Virus record (IMG/VR): IMGVR_UViG_3300028394_000352
Span: 1-21,542 of that record
Direction: 5' to 3' (one strand)
DNA: 21,542 nt
From: a virus
Below, piece by piece: positions 6,804-13,388 of the stretch. The first letter of the stretch is position 1; every line of letters starts with the position of its first letter. The notes below the pieces were generated by a model that saw nothing but the letters and a program-made list of their open reading frames with translations, searched no databases and had not been told where the DNA came from. Made by a program: the position numbers and the translations under genes.

Positions 6804-6833
6804 TGCCCCGGCATTCCACCGGGGCATTTTTTT
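6804..6833 (+). terminator. Hairpin with T-run, plus-strand intrinsic terminator in a minus-strand operon
   Basis: TGCCCCGG (6804-6811) pairs perfectly with CCGGGGCA (6819-6826) around a 7-base loop and is followed by seven T (6827-6833). The arrangement works as a rho-independent terminator for plus-strand transcription, yet every gene here is on the minus strand. Read in the minus direction the A-run precedes the stem and there is no U-run after it. It lies in the 58-base gap between the DUF669-type gene and the nuclease gene. Confidence 0.75.
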
Positions 6834-6838
6834 GTTTA

Positions 6839-7318
6839 TTACTTCTTAGCCCACGGTGGCGCAGCCTTAACACCCGCAGCCGGAGCTGTTGGCGTAGCCT
6901 TCGGTGCAGGTGCAGCGCCGCCTGACAACGACTTGAACCCACGCACCTCGTTGCTGTTGCCGTACTGCTCCGAGATCCGAATATCCAACTTGATCGACAG
7001 GTTGCCGCCGATCATCTGGTCCGTATCCTTAAGAGATGTCAAGCCAATCGCCCGCATGATCTCGCCGAGCTGTTGCCGCCCAATCTCCTCGGCCTTTGGG
7101 TTGGGGTTGCGTACATTCAAGTTGCCAAACACCACGCGCCCCTGATGCGTTGGGCCTTGGATGTCGTATCGGATCTTGATGTACTTGCCGTTGCCCATTT
7201 TGGTTGTAACGATCTCAGCGTTAGAAATTGTTGCGGTGTACCAACCTTGTGGTAACGGTTCAAAGTTGCGCTCCGACTGGGGCAGCGAGGCAACGTCAAA
7301 GGTTTCGTCTAAAAGCAT
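6839..7318 (-). CDS. DUF669-type phage DNA-metabolism protein
   Basis: The product of 159 residues starts MLLDETFDVASLPQSE and continues FEPLPQGWYTATISNAEIV, then GKYIKIRYDIQGP and GRVVFGNLNVRNPNP. This is the core pattern of the DUF669 family: a beta-rich fold in phage recombination modules, often next to an AAA ATPase and a PD-(D/E)XK nuclease, as here. It ends in a flexible Ala/Pro/Lys-rich tail (APAPKATPTAPAAG, then APPWAKK), reminiscent of the disordered tails of single-strand DNA-binding proteins. Binding ssDNA and helping the ATPase is a reasonable inference but not shown. ATG 7318 has AGGAAG upstream; the open frame to 7381 is excluded because it runs into the previous gene. Confidence 0.82.
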   Translation of the reverse strand: MLLDETFDVASLPQSERNFEPLPQGWYTATISNAEIVTTKMGNGKYIKIRYDIQGPTHQGRVVFGNLNVRNPNPKAEEIGRQQLGEIMRAIGLTSLKDTDQMIGGNLSIKLDIRISEQYGNSNEVRGFKSLSGGAAPAPKATPTAPAAGVKAAPPWAKK

Positions 7319-7322
7319 TTTT

Positions 7323-7727
7323 TTACTTCCTGGTGATGGTGAACGATGGGCGACCGGGCTTGGCAGTAATCGCTGCCGCAAACGGTTTGGTGATTGACTC
7401 GTCTGTTGCTTTCCAGACGGTCATGTTGATTTCTGGCTTCCACCGGAAAACGGTGGACAAATGCTCTTCACTACCCGTCTCATGGGCGATGACCAGCAAC
7501 TTGTCAGCATTGACCGTGCGATTAACACGGCCTTCGATTTTGATGGCAAATGGTGACCCAACTTGCACCACGTTCTCGGTCCCCTCAAACGTCTCTGGGA
7601 ACTGAACAATTTTGGCGATCGTATCTTCAATCTCTCGGCGGCATTCGACCGCAATTTTCTCAGCCTCCTTGTAATTGATCCATTTTTCGGCAAGTTCGTC
7701 CAAAGTAATATCATCAAAGATCCTCAT
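7323..7727 (-). CDS. 134-residue recombination-module protein, unknown function
   Basis: The start ATG at 7727 makes an ATGA overlap with the ATPase gene and has GGAGGTG upstream. The product begins MRIFDDITLDELAEKWINYK, then a helix EAEKIAVECRREIEDTIAKI and a beta-rich body with KIEGRVNRTVNADKLL and FRWKPEINMTVWKA, ending PGRPSFTITRK. I have a general memory of similar proteins between AAA ATPase and DUF669 genes in phages but know no assigned function. Its stop lies five bases upstream of the DUF669-gene ATG, so the three genes are probably translated together. Confidence 0.75.
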   Translation of the reverse strand: MRIFDDITLDELAEKWINYKEAEKIAVECRREIEDTIAKIVQFPETFEGTENVVQVGSPFAIKIEGRVNRTVNADKLLVIAHETGSEEHLSTVFRWKPEINMTVWKATDESITKPFAAAITAKPGRPSFTITRK

Positions 7728-8401
7728 TCCACACCTCCAATTTTTTTGATAATTTCCCCAAGATCGGCGTCTTCCCACACTTCCAGCTTGCCGCTGCGGT
7801 CCTTGGCAAGCCACAACCCATCGCCATCGGTCATCAAAGCGCGGCGGGTCATCCCTTCGGCATCCTTCTCCACCCGCAAAGCCAGCACTTCGTCAAAGAA
7901 GTAGGGCAGCGACTGGCCGGTTTTGTTACCCGGCATTGAGGGCGCATACAGAACTCGACCCATCTCGTCCTGAGTCTTTTCCAATTTTGCCGACATATAA
8001 ACGTGCTTACCGGGCAGGTCGCGGAAACCTCGGATGATGTCGGCCATCTGTTCCTGCATCGCACCGTAGGCGGCGCGTGGATCTTTGTTGATCTTCTTCT
8101 CCGCGTTCAGCACTACCTCGGCTATTTCCGAGATGCTGTCCAGCGCCACCGACTCAAACTCTGCCGCTTCGGTGCTGCTAGTCAGCCACTTGTAAGCCTC
8201 CCTAAGATCATCCATGCTCGTGATCTCAATGAACGGCAAATTAGTATCTGCAATCGATAGCAAACCGCCTTCGGCACTCAAAATTACCGGCGTTGGTAAG
8301 GTTGGGATGAGGCTGGTCTTGCCCGCACCGGCCTGACCGTAAACCAGAAGCTTGACCGCTTGCGCGGTGGCTTCCTTTGTCCTCTTCAATAAAATTGCCA
8401 T
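7724..8401 (-). CDS. RecA-like AAA ATPase, Sak4-type recombination protein
   Basis: The product of 225 residues has Walker A YGQAGAGKTS (about 21-30), a Walker B-like segment FESVALDSISE with Asp88, and KHVYMSAKLEKTQDE, a sensor-like strand and turn. This is the phage nucleotide-binding family (AAA_24) that includes Sak4, a single-strand annealing or RecA-like recombinase working with a phage ssDNA-binding protein. ATG 8401 is supported by GGAGG and by a TGATG overlap with the membrane-peptide gene; the open frame to 8482 is unlikely. The DUF669-type protein and Cas4-like nuclease downstream make a complete recombination set: end resection, ssDNA binding, annealing. Confidence 0.88.
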   Translation of the reverse strand: MAILLKRTKEATAQAVKLLVYGQAGAGKTSLIPTLPTPVILSAEGGLLSIADTNLPFIEITSMDDLREAYKWLTSSTEAAEFESVALDSISEIAEVVLNAEKKINKDPRAAYGAMQEQMADIIRGFRDLPGKHVYMSAKLEKTQDEMGRVLYAPSMPGNKTGQSLPYFFDEVLALRVEKDAEGMTRRALMTDGDGLWLAKDRSGKLEVWEDADLGEIIKKIGGVE

Positions 8402-8511
8402 CAGATGCCTCCACTTAACGCAAGAAACAAACAGATGGCAGCAGATGCGCCGACCGCAATCGACGCCAAGATAATGACCCAAGGCGGGTCTTCTTTCTCT
8501 TCAAACTTCAT
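8401..8511 (-). CDS. 36-residue single-pass membrane peptide, first gene of the left operon
   Basis: Very short, but with an AAGGAG ribosome site seven bases before the ATG at 8511 and a TGATG overlap with the ATPase start. The product has a charged N-terminus (MKFEEKEDPP) and one hydrophobic helix from WVIILASIAVG through CLFLALSGG, and ends immediately after. Being the first reading frame after the leftward promoter candidate, it should be made early and abundantly. Such peptides in phages often act at the host membrane (superinfection exclusion or host-protein inhibition), but function is not determined. A leader-like role in translating the ATPase by coupling is also possible. Confidence 0.68.
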   Translation of the reverse strand: MKFEEKEDPPWVIILASIAVGASAAICLFLALSGGI

Positions 8512-8562
8512 GGTTACTCCTTGGTTGGAACCGCACATTCGGGCCATCCGGTTGTGCAGTTG

Positions 8563-8591
8563 TTGCTAGATTAACGGTTTCCACGTAGAGT
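8563..8591 (+). promoter_or_regulatory. Rightward promoter candidate overlapping the leftward one
   Basis: TTGCTA (8563-8568) and TAGAGT (8586-8591) are 17 bases apart, four of six matches each. A start near 8598 would precede the GTG of the Cro-like gene by about 28 bases. Its elements interleave with those of the opposed promoter, so the two could not be occupied together. Confidence 0.4.
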
Positions 8592-8596
8592 GTCAA
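8568..8596 (-). promoter_or_regulatory. Leftward sigma70-type promoter candidate
   Basis: On the minus strand a perfect TTGACA (8596-8591) is followed after 17 bases by TAATCT (8573-8568), three of six to the -10 consensus. The start would fall near 8561, about 50 bases before the first left-operon gene. The -10 match is weak, so an activator or different spacing could be involved. It is the best leftward candidate in the divergent gap. Confidence 0.55.
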
Positions 8597-8603
8597 CACA
8601 AAG

Positions 8604-8621
8604 TTTCAACCGAGGTGGAAA
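8604..8621. promoter_or_regulatory. Operator-like palindrome over the Cro-like gene ribosome site
   Basis: TTTCAACC (8604-8611) and GGTGGAAA (8614-8621) form an inverted repeat with one mismatch around GA. A third copy of the half-site, TTTCCAC, lies at 8578-8584 inside both promoter candidates. The right arm contains the GAGGTGG ribosome site of the gene starting at 8626. This suits autoregulation by the Cro-like protein; binding is inferred. Confidence 0.45.
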
Positions 8622-8625
8622 AAAA

Positions 8626-8799
8626 GTGACAACGAACGAGGCGATACAATTTTTTGGGAGCTTGAAGAAGCTTGCCGATGCGCTTGGGGTCTGGCCCCAG
8701 GTGATCTATCGGTGGGGTGAACGCCCACCGATGGCGCGACAGTACGAGATCGAAGTTAAGACCGAGGGCAAGTTACGTGCAGACCATGAACAAGATTGA
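8626..8799 (+). CDS. Cro-like helix-turn-helix regulator, 57 residues
   Basis: From the GTG at 8626, seven bases after GAGGTGG, the product is 57 residues with a compact helix-turn-helix: FFGSLKKLADALGVWPQVIY, then RWGERPP. This resembles small Cro and YdaS-type phage regulators. An ATG at 8590 is in frame but lies inside the promoter candidate and has no ribosome site. The gene is first on the rightward arm, divergent from the recombination operon, and overlaps the primase gene by 14 bases. No CI-like partner is visible, so it may act alone as an early switch rather than in lysogeny; that depends on parts of the genome outside the window. Confidence 0.83.
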   Translation: MTTNEAIQFFGSLKKLADALGVWPQVIYRWGERPPMARQYEIEVKTEGKLRADHEQD

Positions 8800-10687
8800 A
8801 CCAAGCGCAACCAATCGAGTAGAGAACAAGATTGAAGCCGCCCTGACCTACGCCTCATGGGGCTGGCGAGTGTTACCAGTAGTGCCAAACGGCAAAGTTC
8901 CAGCTACCGCCCACGGGGTCAACGATGCAACGACAGACCCGACGCAGATCCAGCGTTGGTGGGGGCAGAACCCTAACTTGAACGTAGGGATTGCTTGCGG
9001 TAGCGCCAGCGGGATCGTGGTGTTTGACATTGACCCACGCAACGGTGGCGACGCTAGTTGGGCTGAGTGGTTAGACCAGCACGGCCAGATCCCAGACGGG
9101 GTAATGGCGATGACCGCAGGTGGCGGGCAGCACTACGTTGCCAAGCACGTTGATGGCATCCGATCTTGCAAGCTGGCCGATGGTATAGACCTGCTGGCCG
9201 ATGGACGGTATTTCATCGTCTACCCGTCCACAATCGAACACCGGGCCTATGAGTGGGAGGCATCCAGCGATCCGTTGGACGGCATAGCACCAACCGAAAT
9301 ACCAACCCATTGGTTGCCGCTCCTTGGGCAGCGCAAGGTGGCGCCCACAACCAACGGCGATCTGATTCAGGGTAACCGCAACGACGGCCTAACCAGTCTG
9401 GCCGGGGCAATGCGCTCGTTTGGGATGACGGAAGCGGAGATCCTGGCCGCGATAAGTGTTGCAAACGAGACACGCTGCGAGATCCCATTACCATCGAGCG
9501 AGATCAAGCAGATCGCACGCTCCGTGTCACGCTACGAGCCTGACGCAGATGTGGCCGCTAGTAGCGCAATCGGCTCAGAGGCCGCAGACGCGCTTTTATC
9601 TGAGCCGCCCACATCTGACTACTTCCTAACCCGCGCAACGAGCTTCTTGGGCCAACCAAGCCCTGTGCCGTGGATTGTGAAGGGATGGCTTCCTGCATAC
9701 GCCACAACGATGATGTATGGCGAGAGCGGCGTTGGCAAAACATTTGTCGCCTTGGACATGGCTTGTTGCATAGCCAGCGGCATTGACTGGCACGGCATCA
9801 GAACCAAGCCGGGGATCGTGGTGTATCTGGCCGGTGAGGGTAATTACGGGATGCGACAGCGTATTGCAAGCTGGTGCAAGCGTAACAACGTGACGAGCTT
9901 GGACAACTTGCTAATCAGCAACAAGGCCATCGACATGGATGGCCCCGGTGCTGCCACGCAGGTGATTGCGGCGGTCCGGGCGTTGACTTCCGAGCCAGTT
10001 GCGCTAGTCAACATTGATACGTTGAACAATCATATGAGCGGCGATGAGAACTCGGCCAAAGACTCACGCGCCATGATCAATGCTTGTAACGTGGTCTCAA
10101 TGGCTCTCAGCGCCACGACCATGCTGATACACCACCTTGGGCACAGTAACGAAGCAAAACAGCGTGCGCGGGGTTCTAGCGCGTGGCGCGGGGCATTAGA
10201 CGCGAGCATTCTGGTTCATGGCAAGACGCATGAGATCGTCGTGTCTTGCACCAAGCAGAAAGACGCGCCAGAACCAGCGGATCTGTTTGGATGTCTAAGC
10301 CCGGTTGATCTGGGTTGGCAGGATGAGGATGGGATGCCGCTACCCGGGGCGGTGTTTGAGATGTTCGCAGAGGGTGATCTTCGGATGCCACAACCAAAGG
10401 AAGACAAGCTGGCAGAGCACAAAACCAATTTGGAACGCGCTTGGTTCGTTGGCGGTGCGGAAGTTGTGGATGAGATGCCCTACGTCAGTCGAGAGGCGTT
10501 TAAGACGTTTCTGCTTGAGCAAGGCATCAAAGCCAACTCGGTTGACCAGCATCTGAAGTCTTCAGCCAGACCAGGAATGATCATCAGGGATCTAACCGAT
10601 GCTGAAATTATAGGCAAGCACGACAAGGGATGGGTGGTGAAGGATCAAGGGTTGGCGGCGAAACTGATGAGTAAGGTGAAGCAATGA
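8786..10687 (+). CDS. Primase-polymerase/helicase fusion (Prim-Pol with RecA-like ATPase)
   Basis: The product of 633 residues has an N-terminal Prim-Pol domain: WRVLPVVPNGKVPAT near residue 30, VFDIDPRNGG with Asp81 and Asp83, and GGGQHYVAK with His116. These are the metal-binding and nucleotide residues of archaeo-eukaryotic-type primase-polymerases. The second half is a RepA/DnaB-like ATPase: Walker A GESGVGKT (312-319), LVNIDTL as Walker B with Asp411, then LIHHLGHSNEAKQRARGSSA. The protein should prime and unwind phage DNA. ATG 8786 lies within the end of the Cro-like gene, with only a distant GAGGG as ribosome site, so translational coupling is likely. The stop overlaps the next gene as ATGA. 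Confidence 0.93.
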   Translation: MNKIEPSATNRVENKIEAALTYASWGWRVLPVVPNGKVPATAHGVNDATTDPTQIQRWWGQNPNLNVGIACGSASGIVVFDIDPRNGGDASWAEWLDQHGQIPDGVMAMTAGGGQHYVAKHVDGIRSCKLADGIDLLADGRYFIVYPSTIEHRAYEWEASSDPLDGIAPTEIPTHWLPLLGQRKVAPTTNGDLIQGNRNDGLTSLAGAMRSFGMTEAEILAAISVANETRCEIPLPSSEIKQIARSVSRYEPDADVAASSAIGSEAADALLSEPPTSDYFLTRATSFLGQPSPVPWIVKGWLPAYATTMMYGESGVGKTFVALDMACCIASGIDWHGIRTKPGIVVYLAGEGNYGMRQRIASWCKRNNVTSLDNLLISNKAIDMDGPGAATQVIAAVRALTSEPVALVNIDTLNNHMSGDENSAKDSRAMINACNVVSMALSATTMLIHHLGHSNEAKQRARGSSAWRGALDASILVHGKTHEIVVSCTKQKDAPEPADLFGCLSPVDLGWQDEDGMPLPGAVFEMFAEGDLRMPQPKEDKLAEHKTNLERAWFVGGAEVVDEMPYVSREAFKTFLLEQGIKANSVDQHLKSSARPGMIIRDLTDAEIIGKHDKGWVVKDQGLAAKLMSKVKQ

Positions 10688-11517
10688 GCGATCCATTTAA
10701 GATTGACGGTCCAACCGTCATATCGTTTTCAGGCGGCAGAACCTCTGCTTACATGCTGTGGCGCACTCTTAAGTCCAATAACGGGTTGCCAACAGAAGCC
10801 AAGGTTTGCTTTCAAAACACTGGCAAGGAGCGCGAGGAAACGCTGAAATTCGTTAACGAATGTGGCAAACGATGGAACGTTGATATTGACTGGCTTGAGT
10901 TCAGGGACGCAGAGATTAAGTTTGAGAAGGTGACGTTTGAGACGGCCAGCAGGAACGGCGAACCATTTGAGGCGATCATCCGTAAGCGCCAGTTCTTGCC
11001 CAATCCAATTGCTAGGTTCTGCACCGTTGAACTTAAAATCAAGACCGCTGAACGATATTTGAAGTCTTTGGGTTGGACTGATTACGAAAACTGGATTGGA
11101 ATTAGGGCAGATGAACCTAGAAGGTTAGCCAAAACCAAGATCCAAGACCAAAGTAAGGGCACTACAAAATACGCTCCTTGTGGGATTGCGGGTATCACTA
11201 AGCACGACGTGGCTAAGTTCTGGCGTGAACAATCGTTTGATCTTGAGTTGGTCAACGACAACGGCACAACCCCTTGGGGAAACTGTGACCTATGTTTTTT
11301 GAAAGGAACAAGTAAAGTCATGAGTCTGATCTCTAGGGAGCCAGGTCGAGCAACGTGGTGGGCAAAAATGGAAAAAATACCAATGGTTGGCAAGCCGCTA
11401 GGCGGCGCTTTCAGATCTGACCGTCCGTCATACCAGTCAATGATGGATGCGGCTAAGAGTCAAATGGATATGTTTGACGAACCAGAAGAGGACATTTCTT
11501 GCTTCTGTGGAGACTAA
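10684..11517 (+). CDS. PAPS-reductase-like ATP pyrophosphatase
   Basis: The product of 277 residues has the PP-loop SFSGGRTSAYM (14-24), followed by VCFQNTGKEREET, typical of the phosphoadenosine phosphosulphate reductase/N-type ATP pyrophosphatase superfamily. Cysteines sit at RFCTVELK (Cys113), CDLC (201-204) and CFC near the end (273-275); in related enzymes such as DndC some Cys bind an iron-sulphur cluster. Phage members are common but mostly unassigned: they may adenylate a substrate for sulphur or amino transfer, possibly modifying tRNA or DNA. The methyltransferase gene downstream makes DNA modification an attractive but unproven idea. It ends before the repeat array, and the start overlaps the primase stop. 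Confidence 0.85.
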   Translation: MSDPFKIDGPTVISFSGGRTSAYMLWRTLKSNNGLPTEAKVCFQNTGKEREETLKFVNECGKRWNVDIDWLEFRDAEIKFEKVTFETASRNGEPFEAIIRKRQFLPNPIARFCTVELKIKTAERYLKSLGWTDYENWIGIRADEPRRLAKTKIQDQSKGTTKYAPCGIAGITKHDVAKFWREQSFDLELVNDNGTTPWGNCDLCFLKGTSKVMSLISREPGRATWWAKMEKIPMVGKPLGGAFRSDRPSYQSMMDAAKSQMDMFDEPEEDISCFCGD

Positions 11518-11536
11518 AGTAGTTATAAATTATAGT
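11508..11536 (+). promoter_or_regulatory. Possible promoter ahead of the ParB-MTase gene
   Basis: TGGAGA (11508-11513) and TATAGT (11531-11536) are 17 bases apart; the -10 matches five of six and the -35 four of six. TATAAA at 11524-11529 is a second possible -10. The start near 11543 would fall in the first CCGTAACA copy, so the repeats could act as operators. The evidence is only base matching in an A+T-rich gap. Confidence 0.35.
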
Positions 11537-11669
11537 CCGTAACAACCGTAACACGCCGTAACATGCCGTAACATTGTTACGGCGGCAAAGGCGAGTTTAC
11601 CGTAACGTAACGTAACACACCCTTTAGGGTGTTACGGTGTTACGGTACGATGCGGAGCGTTACGTTACG
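11537..11669. repeat. CCGTAACA/TGTTACGG repeat array
   Basis: In 133 bases the core CGTAAC or GTTACG occurs 12 times. Exact CCGTAACA begins at 11537, 11546, 11556 and 11566 (steps of 9-10 bases, about one helical turn) and TGTTACGG at 11575, 11630 and 11638. The copies at 11566 and 11575 make a perfect 17-base palindrome, CCGTAACATTGTTACGG (11566-11582). At 11611-11636 CGTAAC and ACCC pair with GGGT and GTTACG around TTTA, with a two-base bulge. There is no T-run, so this is not a standard terminator. The array fills most of the 184-base gap between two genes and looks like a protein-binding array: operator, origin iterons or packaging site. Confidence 0.8.
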
Positions 11670-11701
11670 CAAAGGTTTCACCTTGAGGGGAAAATTGAAA
11701 G

Positions 11702-12895
11702 ATGACCGATCCAGCAGAAAAAATTGAAAAATGGGCGATTGAAAAACTGATTCCCTACGCGAGAAATGCCAGGACGCATTCGGATGAGCAGGTAGGGCAG
11801 ATCGCTGCTTCGATCCGCGAGTGGGGATGGACTACCCCGGTGTTGGTAGATGAGGATGGAGGCATCATCGCTGGTCACGGCAGGACAATGGCAGCAAAGC
11901 GTCTAGGGATGCTTGAAGTACCCGTGATGGTGGCTAGAGGGTGGAGCGATGCAAAGAAGCGAGCCTATGTTCTGGCTGATAACAAACTGGCTCTCAACGC
12001 GGGTTGGGATGATTCAATGCTTGCCCTTGAACTCAAGGAGCTTGGCGAGACAGGGTTTGACTTAGATCTGACTGGTTTTAGCCTAGATGAGATCAACGCG
12101 CTCACGCCGTTGGAGGTGGAACCTGGATTAACGGATGAGGATGCCGTTCCAGAGGCCCCAGAAAAGCCTACAACGCGATTGGGCGACGTTTGGATACTGG
12201 GACAGCACCGACTGATGTGCGGCGATTCTACGTCGATTGACGCGGTTGAGAAGCTGATGGATGGGCAGAAGGTTGACGTACTGTTTACAGATCCACCTTA
12301 CAACGTGGCTTTCAATGGCCGGTCAGGTAAACACGATGTCATTAAAAATGACAACTTGGAAGAAGGTGAGTTTGATCAGTTTATTGGTGATGTGCTTCAA
12401 ACCATAAAAACGATCAACGCTCCGGCTTTTTACATTTGGTGCAACTGGAAGTTTTACGCAACGCTGCAACGCGAACTTGAATACAAGTCTTGCATTGTGT
12501 GGGCAAAAAACGTGTTCGGTATGGGTACAAATTATCGCCACCAACACGAGTTTTGCTTGTTTAACGGCAGCATTGACGATCACATAAAAAACGAATCTGA
12601 TCTTTGGGAAGTCAAAAAAGACACTAATTACGTCCACCCAACGCAAAAACCAGTTGCATTATCTGAACGCGCTCTCGGTAACCACAAAAAAGCGCAAAAC
12701 ATTCTCGACTTGTTTGGTGGAAGCGGCAGCACATTGATCGGATGCGAGAAAATGGGGCGCAAAGCTTTTGTGATGGAGCTTGACCCGAAGTATTGCGATG
12801 TGATAGTAAAGCGATGGCAGGATTACACAGGCAATCAAGCAATACTTCAAGAAAACTCTATAACATTCAATGAGTTAGCATCGAATGGAAGTTGA
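11702..12895 (+). CDS. ParB/Srx-domain plus DNA adenine/cytosine-N4 methyltransferase fusion
   Basis: The product of 397 residues starts with a ParB/sulfiredoxin-like domain (about residues 8-125): KLIPYARNARTHSDEQ, then GGIIAGHGRTMAAKRLG and AYVLADNKLALNAGW. The methyltransferase follows in beta-class order: DPPY at 197-200 (catalytic motif IV), HPTQKP from 312, FGGSGST from 338 (SAM site). Such fusions are frequent in phages; the enzyme transfers methyl from SAM to an exocyclic amino group, N6-adenine or N4-cytosine. The target cannot be read from sequence. ATG 11702 follows AGGGG by about ten bases. The gene lies between two clusters of the same 8-mer repeat and overlaps the small terminase gene by 11 bases. 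Confidence 0.92.
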   Translation: MTDPAEKIEKWAIEKLIPYARNARTHSDEQVGQIAASIREWGWTTPVLVDEDGGIIAGHGRTMAAKRLGMLEVPVMVARGWSDAKKRAYVLADNKLALNAGWDDSMLALELKELGETGFDLDLTGFSLDEINALTPLEVEPGLTDEDAVPEAPEKPTTRLGDVWILGQHRLMCGDSTSIDAVEKLMDGQKVDVLFTDPPYNVAFNGRSGKHDVIKNDNLEEGEFDQFIGDVLQTIKTINAPAFYIWCNWKFYATLQRELEYKSCIVWAKNVFGMGTNYRHQHEFCLFNGSIDDHIKNESDLWEVKKDTNYVHPTQKPVALSERALGNHKKAQNILDLFGGSGSTLIGCEKMGRKAFVMELDPKYCDVIVKRWQDYTGNQAILQENSITFNELASNGS

Positions 12896-13388
12896 AAGTC
12901 AGCAACAACAAAATCGTCACGGTGGTGTAAGGGAAAATGCGGGTCGCCCACGCTTTGAACCAACGGACGAAGAGCGCAAGCAAGTCGAGGCAATGGCTGG
13001 CTATGGCGTTGCTGAAGCGCACATCGCATCATTGATTCGCGGCGGGATTGGCGTCTCGACTTTGCGCGAGCGGTTCAAGGAGAACCTTGAGCAAGGCCGC
13101 GCCAAAGCGCACGCCGGGATTGGAAAGACGCTGTTCCAAAAGGCAATGGCGGGCGACGTGGCGTCGCTCATCTGGTGGACGAAGACGCAGATGCGCTGGA
13201 CCGAAGCACCGCGCCAGATCGAACTGAGCGGCAACATCAGCATCACCGACGCGCTCGCCCAAGCGCAAGCACGCTTGATCGAGGCCGAGATCATTGAGAT
13301 GGATGCGCCGTTACTGACCGTAACAGACCCCGTTACGCTTGTTACGGACGCCGTTACGGTTGACCGCGTTGAGGTAAAAGACCAATGA
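12885..13388 (+). CDS. Probable terminase small subunit
   Basis: The product of 167 residues has GGVRENAGRPRFEPTDEER near the N-terminus, then a helix-turn-helix segment (VEAMAGYGVAEAHIASLI, then GGIGVSTLRERFKE) and a helical part (TLFQKAMAGDVASLIWWTKT). This is the usual architecture of phage small terminases, which recognise phage DNA and hand it to the large subunit. Position before the large terminase and portal supports the call. The last 25 residues are a Val-Thr-rich tail (LLTVTDPVTLVTDAVTVD) produced by the repeat motif in the DNA; it is not a usual part of the family. ATG 12885 overlaps the methylase gene and has only a weak ribosome site. Confidence 0.75.
   Translation: MEVESQQQQNRHGGVRENAGRPRFEPTDEERKQVEAMAGYGVAEAHIASLIRGGIGVSTLRERFKENLEQGRAKAHAGIGKTLFQKAMAGDVASLIWWTKTQMRWTEAPRQIELSGNISITDALAQAQARLIEAEIIEMDAPLLTVTDPVTLVTDAVTVDRVEVKDQ
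13318..13359. repeat. Second CCGTAACA/TGTTACGG cluster, inside the small terminase gene
   Basis: CCGTAACA at 13318-13325 and TGTTACGG at 13340-13347 are exact copies of the 8-mers in the array 1.6 kb upstream, facing each other across 14 bases. CGTTACG at 13331-13337 and CCGTTACGG at 13351-13359 are close variants, and CGTTAC also occurs at 13309. Reading the motif in frame gives the repeated Val-Thr residues of the protein tail. Confidence 0.7.

Noticed and set aside
5755-6942. Longer nuclease start upstream of 6780
   Set aside because: The extension crosses the G+C hairpin and overlaps the DUF669 gene end; the GTG at 6780 has AAGGAGAG at the right distance.
11611-11636. Hairpin around TTTA as terminator of the PAPS-reductase-like gene
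   Set aside because: There is no T-run on either strand, and its arms are simply copies of the repeat motif.
11537-11669. Repeat array as CRISPR
   Set aside because: Units are only eight bases, spacing is 1-2 bases, orientation is mixed, and there are no spacers or cas1/cas2 genes; the Cas4-like nuclease belongs to the recombination operon.
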